Positions 16,870 through 25,244 of a stretch of 64,000 bases of DNA are shown here, one piece after another (the first letter of the stretch is position 1; every line of letters starts with the position of its first letter). The DNA is from CALAEC01 sp050692915 (GTDB lineage Bacteria > Actinomycetota > UBA4738 > CALAEC01), in assembly GCA_050692915.1 (NCBI GenBank), contig JBOGVU010000004.1:1-64000 (forward strand), read 5' to 3'. The notes under the pieces are model-generated. The model did no database searches. It saw only the letters and a program-made list of their open reading frames with translations, and was not told where the DNA came from. The position numbers and the translations under genes are program-made.

Positions 16870-17600
16870 GCGGGCCCCTGGTCCGACTGGAGGGCGTGCA
16901 CAAGTGGTTCGGATCCCTCCACGTCCTCAAGGGGATCGACCTCCAGGTGGAGCCCCGAGAGGTGGTGGTGGTCATCGGACCGTCCGGGTCCGGGAAGTCC
17001 ACCCTCCTCCGCACAATGAATCTGCTCGAAGAGCCCACGGAGGGGAGGGTGTGGTTCGAGGACGTCGAGCTCACCGACGTCCGGACGAACCTCAACAGGG
17101 TCCGGACCCAGCTGGGCATCGTGTTCCAGGCGTACAACCTGTTCCCTCACAAGACGGCGGTCCAGAACATCACGGTGGCCCTGGAGAAGGTCCTTGGGCT
17201 CGACCACGGGCAGGCCCTGGAGGCGGCCCGCAAGGAGCTGGACCACGTCGGGCTGGCCCACAAGGCCGACACCCATCCGGGTCGGCTCTCGGGCGGGCAG
17301 CAGCAGCGGGTGGCCATCGCCCGGGCCCTGGCCATGCGCCCCAAGGTGATGCTCTTCGACGAGGTCACCTCTGCTCTCGACCCCGAGCTGATCCAGGAGG
17401 TGCTCGATGTGATGAAGGCCCTGGCGTCGGAGGGGACGACCATGGTCGTGGTCACCCACGAGATGGGCTTCGCCAGGGAAGCCGCCACTCGCATGGTGTT
17501 CCTGGACGAGGGCCAGGTCCTCGAGGATGGCGATCCGCGCCGAATGTTTGATCGGCCGGAGCATCCGCGTCTGCGGCGGTTCCTCCACCGGATCCTGTGA
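16866..17600 (+). CDS. polar amino acid ABC transporter ATP-binding protein
   Basis: GlnQ/HisP-type ATPase of 244 residues, starting at GTG 16866 within the permease stop. Walker A GPSGSGKST (about 38-46), Q-loop in IVFQAYNLFPHKTAVQNI, signature LSGGQQQRVAIARALAM, Walker B VMLFDEVTSALD and switch histidine in VVVTHEMGFAREAA are all present. The DEVTSALDPEL variant is common in this subfamily. Together with the permease and two binding proteins it makes a complete importer. Confidence 0.95.
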   Translation: MSGPLVRLEGVHKWFGSLHVLKGIDLQVEPREVVVVIGPSGSGKSTLLRTMNLLEEPTEGRVWFEDVELTDVRTNLNRVRTQLGIVFQAYNLFPHKTAVQNITVALEKVLGLDHGQALEAARKELDHVGLAHKADTHPGRLSGGQQQRVAIARALAMRPKVMLFDEVTSALDPELIQEVLDVMKALASEGTTMVVVTHEMGFAREAATRMVFLDEGQVLEDGDPRRMFDRPEHPRLRRFLHRIL

Positions 17601-17947
17601 GTCGGACGGTCCTGCTGCTCCTGGTCGTCCTGACGGCCTGCCGAAGCGATACGGGGCCCGACCCCGACGCTCGCCCCTACGTGGTGACGGCCATCGACTA
17701 CCACTTCCACGACGCCCACCCCTCGCTGGCGATCCCCCTGGACCGGGCCGTCCAGTTCAGCAACCAGGGCCGGAACCCCCACAACGTCACCATCGAGGGG
17801 ACGGACTACGACCGGACCATCCAGCCCGGCGAGCGGATCACGATCGACCCGATCGGGTCCCTGCTCCCCGAACCCGGCCGATACGCGTTCGTCTGCAGGC
17901 TCCACGCGGATCGGGGGATGAGCGGGGTGCTGGTGCTGGTGGAATAG
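17597..17947 (+). CDS. small cupredoxin (plastocyanin-like) lipoprotein
   Basis: A type 1 copper protein of 116 residues, exported and lipid-anchored. The signal MSRTVLLLLVVLTAC ends in a lipobox Cys at 15. The beta-sandwich domain has the copper ligand set His62 (PHNVTI), Cys100 and His103 (FVCRLH) and Met108 (GMSG), the classical HxnCxxHxxxxM arrangement. It starts at GTG 17597 and overlaps the ATPase gene by 4 nt, so it is translated with the amino acid transporter. A redox partner for a flavin oxidase or a copper carrier are both possible; neither is shown by sequence. Confidence 0.85.
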   Translation: MSRTVLLLLVVLTACRSDTGPDPDARPYVVTAIDYHFHDAHPSLAIPLDRAVQFSNQGRNPHNVTIEGTDYDRTIQPGERITIDPIGSLLPEPGRYAFVCRLHADRGMSGVLVLVE

Positions 17948-18315
17948 ATGAAGGCGGGCCCGTAGCGCCTTTGGAGCCGCTCACGCCTTCCCCATACGCG
18001 AGCGTTATCTACTCGGCTCTACGGACCCGCCAAAATTTGGTCCCGAGCGACTTCGAATCCGACGACAGCCCTCCGGTCCGGGTTCCGGTCCGGGCCTCGA
18101 GCGAACCCGATGCTCGAATCTTCCCCCGGGGCCTTCCGGCCCCCGCCGGTCCCTGCGGCCGCTCGGGACCGGGCGGAAAACTAACAGGCGCTCGGCTCGA
18201 AGTCAACGGGGGGGGAGGTGTTGCGCCCCAACGGTTCCGAAGTATCGACGCAGGTAGCGGCCACCTTCTCGCGCGCGAAAAATCGGCGGTTGGACGCAAT
18301 GTTGTCCGCCAAAAC
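17948..18315. other. 368-bp non-coding gap
   Basis: This lies between the cupredoxin gene and the convergent DUF554 gene. It holds short A/T-rich patches (AAAATTT near 18032, AAAACTAAC near 18177, GAAAAAT near 18278) in otherwise GC-rich sequence. I find no gene, tRNA, clear hairpin terminator or recognised motif. A small RNA cannot be excluded. Confidence 0.5.
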
Positions 18316-19032
18316 TCAACGAAGCGCCTCGAGCGCTGCCACGGCGGCGGGCGCCAGGACCAGCGCGGGGAGAAGGTTCGCCACGCGAACCTCGCGCAGT
18401 GACAGGAGGCGTAGCCCGATCCCGATGATCAGGATGCCGCCCACCGCCGACATCGCGGCGATCATGGCGTCGGAGAACGCGTCGGCCAGCGCCGTGGCGG
18501 ACAGCGACAGCGCGCCCTGGTACACCAGGATCGTGATCACCGAGAAGCCCACGCCCCAGCCGAGGGCCGACGCGAACGCCAGCGCGCCGAACCCGTCGAG
18601 GAGGGACTTGATCGCCAGCAGCTGGTAATCGCCGGTGAGGCCGTCCTGGATCGATCCCAGGATCGTCAGTGGCCCCACGCAGAACACCAACGACGAGACC
18701 ACGAACCCCTCGGTGAACCGGGCCTGTCCGCGGCCGAAGCGAGCCTTGAGGGCCTCGCCGGCCCGGTCCAGCCCCCGCTCGATGCGGAGGAGCTCCCCCA
18801 GGACGCCACCGACCAGCACGCTCCCGAGGATGATCAGCACCGCCCCCCTGGTGACGTCGGAGAGGGGAGGTCGGAACGCCTCCAGTCCCTGGGAGACCCC
18901 CAGGACCAGCGTGAACAGGCCCAGACCGTGCATCACGGTCTCCCGGATCCGCTCCGGGAGGCGGCCGCCGAGCAGCGTCCCGACGGCCGTTCCGGCCAGA
19001 ACCGCGGCCGCGTTGATCAGGGTTCCGGTCAC
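18316..19032 (-). CDS. DUF554 family membrane protein
   Basis: An integral membrane protein of about 238 residues, starting at GTG 19032 inside the stop of the thioesterase gene (4-nt overlap). The start TGTLINAAAVLAGTAVGTLLGGRLPERI is the conserved opening of DUF554 (YdfK-like) proteins. Later features are GLFTLVLGVSQGLEA, VGGVLGELLRIERGLDRAGEAL, FVVSSLVFCVGPLTILGSIQDGL and DGFGALAFASALGWGVGFS. About seven hydrophobic segments are visible. The family is thought to be a transporter of unknown substrate. It is the last gene of a four-gene minus-strand run that begins with an iron regulator. Confidence 0.9.
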   Translation of the reverse strand: MTGTLINAAAVLAGTAVGTLLGGRLPERIRETVMHGLGLFTLVLGVSQGLEAFRPPLSDVTRGAVLIILGSVLVGGVLGELLRIERGLDRAGEALKARFGRGQARFTEGFVVSSLVFCVGPLTILGSIQDGLTGDYQLLAIKSLLDGFGALAFASALGWGVGFSVITILVYQGALSLSATALADAFSDAMIAAMSAVGGILIIGIGLRLLSLREVRVANLLPALVLAPAAVAALEALR

Positions 19033-19466
19033 GGGTCCTGGATCGACACCGTCAGGGTCGCTGTGGCCACCAGGTCCTCCCGGTCGTCCCTGACCCGAAG
19101 GTCCCAGACGGCCACCCGCCGCCCGACCCGCACCGGGACGCCGGCGCACGTCACGTGGCCCTCGCCGACGGCGCGGAGGTGGTTCACCGAGAGCTGGATC
19201 CCCACCACCCGGCGGTCCAGGCCGACGGCCACCGCCGTGCCGAACGACCCCACGGTCTCACACAGGGTGGCGGTGGCTCCGCCGTGGAGGAGGCCGTCGA
19301 CCTGCGCATTGCCCGCAACCGGCATGCGTGCCACCAATCGGGCGCTGCCGACCTCGAGCCACTCGATCCCCATCCGCTCCATCAGCGTCCCCTGCATGGC
19401 CTGGTTGGCCATCTCCACGGCGCGTTCCGGAGCGACCCCCGCGGGGAGCGGGTTGTCCTCGCTCAC
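19029..19466 (-). CDS. PaaI-type hotdog-fold thioesterase
   Basis: The product is 145 residues from GTG 19466; a longer frame into the iron-permease gene is ignored because the family begins near here. The hallmark segment VDGLLHGGATATLCETVGS (HGG plus downstream acidic residue) matches the catalytic region of PaaI/YbaW-like acyl-CoA or hydroxybenzoyl-CoA thioesterases. GIQLSVNHLRAVGEG is the usual central strand. The substrate is probably a small aromatic or medium-chain acyl-CoA. It lies 19 nt downstream of the iron permease and overlaps the DUF554 gene, so all are likely one transcript; a link to iron is not obvious. Confidence 0.88.
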   Translation of the reverse strand: MSEDNPLPAGVAPERAVEMANQAMQGTLMERMGIEWLEVGSARLVARMPVAGNAQVDGLLHGGATATLCETVGSFGTAVAVGLDRRVVGIQLSVNHLRAVGEGHVTCAGVPVRVGRRVAVWDLRVRDDREDLVATATLTVSIQDP

Positions 19467-19485
19467 GTCGGCGGAGTCTAGCGGT

Positions 19486-20349
19486 TCAGGAACGCCGGGC
19501 GGCCGCGTCGGCGGCCTCGGGGCCGGTCGGCCGGGCCACAACCGCCGCCTGGGGCCGGAAGAAGAGGAACCCGGTCACACCCAGATATACGAGCCACGCG
19601 CCGAGCTCCAGCCACGACGGGTTCGCGTTGTAGCCGAACATGGCCCGGAGGAAGGCGCCCACCCCTGCCTCGTCGGACAGGACGCCGGAGACGTCGAACG
19701 CGATGGCGGACTCGCCCGGCAGCCACGCGATCTCCTGGAGCTCGTGGATGCCGCCGGCCAGCAGCCCCGCGGCCAGGACGAGGATCAGGCCGCCGGTCAC
19801 CTTGAAGAATGTCCGAAGGTTCAGCCGGACCCCACCCCGATAGATCAGGTAGCCGAGCACGACCGCCGTGGCCAGGCCGAGGGCGGCCCCCACGTACCCG
19901 AGGGCCACCGAGCCCGTGACCTCCTCCCGGATAGCGCCGAACAGGAAGAGGACCGTTTCCAGGCCCTCCCGGACCACGACCACGAACGCCAGGGCCGGCA
20001 GGGCCAGGGCCGTGCCCGAGGCCAGCGCGACGTCGACGCGCTCCTGGAGCTCGCCGCGGATGAACCGGGCCTGCCGCCGCATCCAGAAGATCATCCAGGT
20101 CAGCACACCCACCGCCAGGAGGCTGGCGATACCCTCGAAGGCTTCCTCGGCCGTCTCGGACAGCGCGCCGGCCGTGGCGAACACGATCGCCCCGACGACC
20201 AGGCTGAGGGCCACCGCGGCCCCGGCCCCGACCCACACCGTCCCGTGGCGGTCCCGCCGGCCCACCGAGTTCAGGTACGCCAGGATGATGCTGATGACCA
20301 GGGCGGCCTCGATGCCCTCCCGGAGCGTGATCAGGAACGCCGCGCCCAA
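19486..20349 (-). CDS. FTR1/EfeU-family iron permease
   Basis: High-affinity iron permease, 287 residues, seven hydrophobic helices. Two REGxE motifs are present: REGIEAALVIS close to the N-terminus and REGLETVLFLF in the middle, each with the glutamates and arginine that coordinate ferric iron during transport. TTG 20349 is the start, supported by GAGAGGAGG 4 nt upstream and by the family's start within a few residues of the first REGIE. No EfeO or EfeB partner gene is nearby. A promoter and a DtxR-box-like site lie between this gene and the DtxR-type regulator upstream, so iron control is likely. Confidence 0.92.
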   Translation of the reverse strand: MGAAFLITLREGIEAALVISIILAYLNSVGRRDRHGTVWVGAGAAVALSLVVGAIVFATAGALSETAEEAFEGIASLLAVGVLTWMIFWMRRQARFIRGELQERVDVALASGTALALPALAFVVVVREGLETVLFLFGAIREEVTGSVALGYVGAALGLATAVVLGYLIYRGGVRLNLRTFFKVTGGLILVLAAGLLAGGIHELQEIAWLPGESAIAFDVSGVLSDEAGVGAFLRAMFGYNANPSWLELGAWLVYLGVTGFLFFRPQAAVVARPTGPEAADAAARRS

Positions 20350-20370
20350 CGTCGCCTCCTCTCTACATAA

Positions 20371-20389
20371 TCAGGTAGCCCTAACGGAT
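20371..20389. promoter_or_regulatory. DtxR/IdeR-box-like operator
   Basis: The 19 bp TCAGGTAGCCCTAACGGAT match the published consensus TTAGGTTAGCCTAACCTAA at 12 of 19 positions by my hand alignment. They lie just downstream of the iron permease promoter and just below a DtxR-family gene. The match is partial, so binding is inferred. Confidence 0.45.
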
Positions 20390-20406
20390 AGGCTCAAGTG
20401 CGGCTA

Positions 20407-20436
20407 ATACTACGCGGGGAGTCGGATTCGAGTCAA
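20407..20436 (-). promoter_or_regulatory. promoter of the iron permease operon
   Basis: Read on the minus strand, TTGACT (20436-20431) and TAGTAT (20412-20407) are separated by 18 bp. The -35 box overlaps the 3' end of the regulator gene. Transcription would start near 20400, placing the DtxR-like box at about +11 to +30. Confidence 0.65.
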
Positions 20437-21092
20437 GCTCCGACCCGGACCCACAGGTTGTCCGCCAGGTGGGAGCCCAGACCGACCTTCTCCCCGCCGA
20501 CCTCGAGGGTCATGGTGCCGTCGGGAGCCACGGCCAGCACCCGGATCCTGGCCCCCGGCATGAGGCCGGCATCCTCGAAGAACCGCATCACGTCCAGCTC
20601 CAACTCGAGGTCCTCGGTGAGCCGCTCCAGCCGGGCCCGGGTCCCCGCAGGCACCTCGTGTAGGGGGCGCAGGTCCGACTGGTCCACGGCATGAGAAGAG
20701 CCGGGGATCGGGTTGCCGTGGACGCATGTGGCCGGGTCCCGGAGCATCTCGACGAGCCGGCCCTCCACGCGCCCCGAGATGGCCGGGCCCCATGCCGTGG
20801 CCTCCTCGTGGGCCAGGTGCCAGGAGAGGCCGATCACCTCGACCAGGAACCGCTCGGCCAGCCGGTGCCGGCGAACGAGTGCCTCCGCCACCCGCTTTCC
20901 CTCCGCGGTGAACCGGAGGCGTCGGTCCCCGCCCGTCTCTACCAGGCCGTGTCTACCGAGCCGCTTCACGGCCTCGGACACGGACGCGGGGCTGACGTCC
21001 AGCCATTCGGCCAGACGGGCCTGTTGGGTGGGGATCCCCTCCTCGGCCATCTCGTAGAGCGCCTCGAGGTACTCGTGGGAGGGCTGGGTCAC
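20433..21092 (-). CDS. DtxR-family metal-dependent transcriptional regulator
   Basis: A 219-residue regulator with the three-part DtxR layout: winged HTH (LAEWLDVSPASVSEAVKRLGRHGLV), dimerisation/metal domain (about 70-145) and a C-terminal SH3-like/FeoA domain (about 150-219). The ancillary metal site is recognisable: His and Glu in RHRLAERF and the His in HLAHEEA. The primary site differs from DtxR, because the ACRWEH segment that supplies Cys102, Glu105 and His106 reads ATAWGP here. GNPIPGS is conserved. GTG 21092 is preceded by TAGACT at 6 nt, which suggests a leaderless mRNA. It probably controls the iron permease operon, but which metal it senses, if any, is open. Confidence 0.88.
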   Translation of the reverse strand: MTQPSHEYLEALYEMAEEGIPTQQARLAEWLDVSPASVSEAVKRLGRHGLVETGGDRRLRFTAEGKRVAEALVRRHRLAERFLVEVIGLSWHLAHEEATAWGPAISGRVEGRLVEMLRDPATCVHGNPIPGSSHAVDQSDLRPLHEVPAGTRARLERLTEDLELELDVMRFFEDAGLMPGARIRVLAVAPDGTMTLEVGGEKVGLGSHLADNLWVRVGA

Positions 21093-21098
21093 GGGGGG

Positions 21099-21108
21099 AG
21101 TCTACAAT
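21099..21108. promoter_or_regulatory. interlocked divergent -10 boxes of the DtxR-type gene and polA
   Basis: TAGACT on the minus strand (21104-21099) precedes the regulator start by 6 nt. TACAAT on the plus strand (21103-21108) precedes polA. The two boxes share 2 bp in a gap of only 20 bp between the start codons, so the polymerases must exclude each other. Confidence 0.5.
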
Positions 21109-21112
21109 CGCC

Positions 21113-23740
21113 GTGCAGGTGACGAAGAAGCGCATCTTCCTCCTCGACGGCCACAGCCTGTCCTACCGGGCGTACTTCGCCCTGCCCACCTCGCTGGCCA
21201 CTTCCTCGGGACAGATCACGAACGCCGTGTACGGGTTCACCTCGATGCTCATCAAGCTGCTGGCGGAGGAGAGGCCGGACCGGATCGCGGTGGCCTTCGA
21301 CAAGGGCCCCCCGACCGAACGCCTGGCCCGGTACGCGGAGTACAAGGCGGGGCGGACGGAGGCCCCCGACGAGTTCCGGGAGCAGATGGGTCTGATCCGC
21401 GAGGTCCTGGAGACGCTCGGGGTGCCGATCGTAGAGGTCGAGGGCCACGAGGCCGACGACGCCATCGGCACGCTCGCTGTCCGGGCTCGCCGGGAGGGCA
21501 TGGAGGCGGTCATCGTCACCGCCGACCGAGACTTCTTCCAGCTGGTCGGTCCGGGGATCCGGGTGATGTTCAACAGGAAGGGGATCTCCGACATCGTCGA
21601 CTACGACGAGGCCGCCGTGGAGGCCCGGTTCGGCCTGCCCCCGGAGAAGTACCTCGACTATGTGGCCCTGAAGGGCGACCCCTCGGACAACATCCCGGGC
21701 GTGCCCGGGGTGGGGGAGAAGACGGCCAGCCGCCTGATCCAGGAGCACGGCAACGTCGGGGCCGTGCTGGCGAACGCCGGGACGCTCTCGCCGAAGCTCG
21801 CCGCGGCCATCGCCGAGGCGGGCGACCGGCTGCGACTGAACAAGGACCTGGCCCGGCTGCGGACGGACCTCGACCTCGACATCGATCCGGACGGCTGTGT
21901 GCTGGCCGACCGCGACGACGACGCGGTCCGGCGGCTCTTCAACGCGCTGGAGTTCCGGACCCTGCTCGAGCGGCTGGAGGAGGCCGGCGTGGCCCCGGCG
22001 GCCGCGGAGGTGAAGGAGCTGGCGCTCGCGGAGACCTCGGCCCGGGACGCCGTGGCTATGCTGGACCGGGGGGACCCCCTGGCGGTGGCCCTGGTGGCCC
22101 GGGGCGGGGAGCCCGTGGCCATCGGTCTGTCTTCGGGGGAGGGGATCGGCCGGACCCTGCAACTGGACGGAACCTTTCCCGAGTCGGTGGCGGCCTGGCT
22201 GGCCGACCCAGACCGGCCGAAGTGGGTCCACGACTCCAAGGAGCTGGGGGCCACCGCGCTCCGCCTGGGGATCGAGGTGGCCGGGGTCGCCTTCGACACC
22301 CTCCTGGCCGGCTACCTGCTCGATCCGGCCGAGGCGACGTATCCGCTGTCCGCCCTCTCGGAGCGATACCTGGGGGCCGACGTGCTGGGGAGGGCCGAGG
22401 ACACCGTTGAGGAGGGGCAGCTGCCGCTGGGGGAGGCCTGGCGTGAGCCGGCCGGCCACGCCGCCGCGGTGGCGCTCCTGGCGCCGCCGATGGCCGAGCG
22501 GGTGGAGCGAGAGGGGGTCCGTTCCCTGCTGGAGGAGGTGGAGCTCCCCCTGGCCGGGGTCCTGGCCCGGATGCAGGCGGCCGGGGTGGCCCTGGACATC
22601 GACTACCTGAAGGAGCTGTCCGAGACGATCGGCGACCGAATGCGGACGCTGGAGGAGGATATCTACGCCCACGCCGGAGAGGAGTTCAACCTGAACTCCC
22701 CGCCCCAGCTCCGGGTGGTGCTGTACGAGAAGCTCAAGCTCGCCTCGGGGAAGCGGACCCCGAAGGGCCAGCTCTCCACTGACGCCTCCGTGCTGGAGAA
22801 GCTCCGGGACCGCCACCCCATCATCGACGCGCTCCTGTCCTACCGGGAGCTGGCGAAGCTGAAGTCAACGTACCTCGACGCGCTCCCTCCTCTGGTCTCC
22901 GCCGGCCGCCTGCACACCACGTTCAACCAGGTGGGGGCGGCCACGGGTCGCCTGTCCTCGCTCAACCCGAACCTCCAGAACATCCCGATCCGGGGGGAGA
23001 CGGGGCGCCAGATCCGGAAGGCGTTCGTGGCCTCCCCGGACCACGTCCTGGTGGTGGCCGACTATTCGCAGATCGAGCTCCGGGTCCTGGCTCACCTCTC
23101 CGGGGACGAGGCCCTGGCGGAGGCATTCGCCGCCGACACCGACATCCACGCCGCCACCGCGGGAAAGGTGTTCGGCCTTCCGCCGGATCAGGTGGATTCC
23201 GAGCTCCGCCGGCGGGCCAAGGTCGTGAACTACGGCCTGGCCTACGGGATGAACGCGTACGGCCTGGCCCAGCGGCTGGGGATCGTGCCGGACGAGGCCC
23301 AGGAGTTCATCGACGCGTACTTCGCGGGTTTCCCGAAGATCCGGGAGTTCCTGGACCGCCAGGTGGCCTTCGCCGCCGCGGAGGGTTTCACGGCCACGAT
23401 CCTGGGCCGGCGCAGGTACCTGCCGGAGCTGCAGTCACCGAACCCACGGATCCGCGATCTGGGCCGGCGCATGGCGCTGAACGCCCCGATCCAGGGCTCC
23501 GCGGCCGACATCATGAAGCTCGCCATGATCAGGGTGGACGCGGCCATGGGATCGCTCCCGGCCACCATGGTCCTGACCGTCCATGATGAGCTCGTGTTCG
23601 AGGTCCGGGAAGGCGCCCTGGACGAGGTGGCCGGGGCCGCCCGGAAGGAGATGGAGGCGGCCTACGGGCTGTCGGTGCCCCTCCGGGTCGACGTCGGCTC
23701 CGGCCCGAACTGGGCCGACGCCGCCCCCGCCGGCCACTGA
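21113..23740 (+). CDS. polA: DNA polymerase I
   Basis: Repair and Okazaki-fragment polymerase of 875 residues, the normal length for actinobacteria. The N-terminal 5'-3' exonuclease domain (about 1-295) includes LLDGHSLSYRAYF, EADDAIGTLA, ADRDFFQL and SDNIPGVPGVGEKTA. The middle domain lacks the DxE and other acidic residues of a working 3'-5' exonuclease, as in mycobacterial and Thermus enzymes, so proofreading is probably absent. The polymerase domain carries motif A VVADYSQIELRVLAHLSGD, the O-helix RRRAKVVNYGLAYGMNAYG and motif C LTVHDELVFEV. GTG 21113 and GTG 21119 are both possible starts; TACAAT lies 4 nt before the first. Confidence 0.97.
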   Translation: MQVTKKRIFLLDGHSLSYRAYFALPTSLATSSGQITNAVYGFTSMLIKLLAEERPDRIAVAFDKGPPTERLARYAEYKAGRTEAPDEFREQMGLIREVLETLGVPIVEVEGHEADDAIGTLAVRARREGMEAVIVTADRDFFQLVGPGIRVMFNRKGISDIVDYDEAAVEARFGLPPEKYLDYVALKGDPSDNIPGVPGVGEKTASRLIQEHGNVGAVLANAGTLSPKLAAAIAEAGDRLRLNKDLARLRTDLDLDIDPDGCVLADRDDDAVRRLFNALEFRTLLERLEEAGVAPAAAEVKELALAETSARDAVAMLDRGDPLAVALVARGGEPVAIGLSSGEGIGRTLQLDGTFPESVAAWLADPDRPKWVHDSKELGATALRLGIEVAGVAFDTLLAGYLLDPAEATYPLSALSERYLGADVLGRAEDTVEEGQLPLGEAWREPAGHAAAVALLAPPMAERVEREGVRSLLEEVELPLAGVLARMQAAGVALDIDYLKELSETIGDRMRTLEEDIYAHAGEEFNLNSPPQLRVVLYEKLKLASGKRTPKGQLSTDASVLEKLRDRHPIIDALLSYRELAKLKSTYLDALPPLVSAGRLHTTFNQVGAATGRLSSLNPNLQNIPIRGETGRQIRKAFVASPDHVLVVADYSQIELRVLAHLSGDEALAEAFAADTDIHAATAGKVFGLPPDQVDSELRRRAKVVNYGLAYGMNAYGLAQRLGIVPDEAQEFIDAYFAGFPKIREFLDRQVAFAAAEGFTATILGRRRYLPELQSPNPRIRDLGRRMALNAPIQGSAADIMKLAMIRVDAAMGSLPATMVLTVHDELVFEVREGALDEVAGAARKEMEAAYGLSVPLRVDVGSGPNWADAAPAGH

Positions 23741-23747
23741 CCTCGTA

Positions 23748-23777
23748 TTGACGCTGGTCAGCGCGTTCTCCTACTAT
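23748..23777 (+). promoter_or_regulatory. promoter of rpsA
   Basis: TTGACG (23748-23753) and TACTAT (23772-23777) with 18 bp between them form one of the best matches to the housekeeping consensus in the window, fitting a ribosomal protein gene. The predicted start near 23784 gives a leader of about 80 nt. Confidence 0.7.
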
Positions 23778-23912
23778 TAGGGGTGCCCGCGAGGGCGTTC
23801 CCGCACGGACCTCCCACGGCTCTGCGCGGGGCCCAGCGTGGGCGGAAGGAGCTGATCGGACATCGAGACGACGAGCGAAGCGACGGTCGAGCGGGACCTC
23901 ACTCCCGAGGAG

Positions 23913-25229
23913 TTGCCCGCGGCGATCGAGGCGTCACTGAAGGACTTCAACGACGGAGATCTGGTTACCGGCCAGATCGTGCGCATCGACCGGGACGAGG
24001 TGCTCCTGGACATCGGTTACAAGTCCGAGGGTGTCATCCCCATCAAGGAGCTGTCGATCCGGCACGACGTCGACCCCGACGAGGTGGTGAAGGTCGGCGA
24101 CGAGATCGAGGCCCTCGTTCTCCAGAAGGAGGACAAGGAGGGCCGGCTGATCCTGTCGAAGAAGCGTGCTCAGTACGAGCGGGCCTGGGGCCGGATCGAG
24201 AAGATCATGGCCGAGGGCGGCACGATCACAGGACCGGTGATCGAGGTTGTAAAGGGCGGGCTGATCCTCGACATCGGGCTCCGGGGCTTCCTCCCGGCCT
24301 CACTGGTGGACCTGCGCAGGGTCCGGGACCTCCACCCCTTCGTGGGCCAGGAGCTCGAGGCGAAGATCATCGAGCTCGACCGGAACCGCAACAACGTGGT
24401 CCTGTCACGCCGGGCCTTCCTGGAGGAGTCGCAGAGCGAGGGCCGGAAGAAGTTCCTCGAGTCGCTGCAGAAGGGCGAGCGTCGGAAGGGAACCGTGTCC
24501 TCCATCGTCAACTTCGGCGCGTTCGTGGATCTCGGCGGCGTGGATGGGCTCGTGCACGTGTCCGAGCTGTCGTGGCGTCACGTCGAGCACCCCAGCGAGG
24601 TCGTCTCGGTCGGCGAGGAGGTCGAGGTCGAGGTCCTCGACGTCGACATGGAGCGCGAGCGCGTGTCGCTGTCGCTCAAGGCGACCCAGGCCGACCCGTG
24701 GAAGGAGTTCGCCGAGCACCACCGGGCCGGACAGGTCATCGAGGGCGAGGTCACGAAGATCGTGCCGTTCGGCGCCTTCGTGCGCGTTGCGGACGGCATC
24801 GAGGGGCTGGTGCACATCTCCAAGCTGTCGGAGCAGCACGTGGAGTCCGCCGACCAGGTGGTGCAGGTCGGCGAGCGCGTCCGGGTGAAGGTGGAGGACG
24901 TGGACGTGGCCCGACGAAGGGTGTCCCTTTCGATGCGCGGCGTCGACGAGGCCGCTCCGGTTGCCGAGATCGAGGCGGAGGTCGCCCCCGAGGCGCCCGA
25001 GCCCGAGCCAGTGTCCGCCGAGCCGGAGCCCGCCGAGCCCGAGCCGGCCGAAGCCGAGGCCGAGGCTGCGCCAGAGCCCGCTCCGGAGCCCGCTCCCGCC
25101 GCCGAGGAGGAGGCGGAGGCCATCGCCCCCGAGCCGACGTCCGCCGAAGAGGCCACCGACCAGGACGAGGGCGAGGTCTCCCTCGAGTCGATCGTCGAGG
25201 ACCTGAAGCGGCGCGAGGGCCGCGGCTAG
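23913..25229 (+). CDS. rpsA: 30S ribosomal protein S1
   Basis: S1 binds mRNA on the 30S subunit and helps initiation. From the first standard start, TTG 23913, the product has 438 residues with four S1 domains at about 15-84, 102-168, 188-257 and 273-342. An acidic Glu/Pro/Ala-rich tail follows to about 425. Four repeats plus a low-complexity tail is the usual actinobacterial form. The first S1 repeat begins unusually close to this start. Codons back to 23856 remain open and coding-like (IETTSEATVERDLTPEE), and GGAAGGAG at 23844-23851 sits 10 nt before an ATC at 23862, so true translation may begin there on a non-standard codon. No ATG, GTG or TTG exists in frame between the TGA at 23853 and 23913. 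Confidence 0.93.
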   Translation: MPAAIEASLKDFNDGDLVTGQIVRIDRDEVLLDIGYKSEGVIPIKELSIRHDVDPDEVVKVGDEIEALVLQKEDKEGRLILSKKRAQYERAWGRIEKIMAEGGTITGPVIEVVKGGLILDIGLRGFLPASLVDLRRVRDLHPFVGQELEAKIIELDRNRNNVVLSRRAFLEESQSEGRKKFLESLQKGERRKGTVSSIVNFGAFVDLGGVDGLVHVSELSWRHVEHPSEVVSVGEEVEVEVLDVDMERERVSLSLKATQADPWKEFAEHHRAGQVIEGEVTKIVPFGAFVRVADGIEGLVHISKLSEQHVESADQVVQVGERVRVKVEDVDVARRRVSLSMRGVDEAAPVAEIEAEVAPEAPEPEPVSAEPEPAEPEPAEAEAEAAPEPAPEPAPAAEEEAEAIAPEPTSAEEATDQDEGEVSLESIVEDLKRREGRG

Positions 25230-25244
25230 GCTCCCGACTCCGCC

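Noticed and set aside
18009..18299. Minus-strand frame of 96 codons in the gap after the cupredoxin gene
   Set aside because: Arg/Pro/Gly-rich translation, no ribosome site and no similarity to anything recognised.
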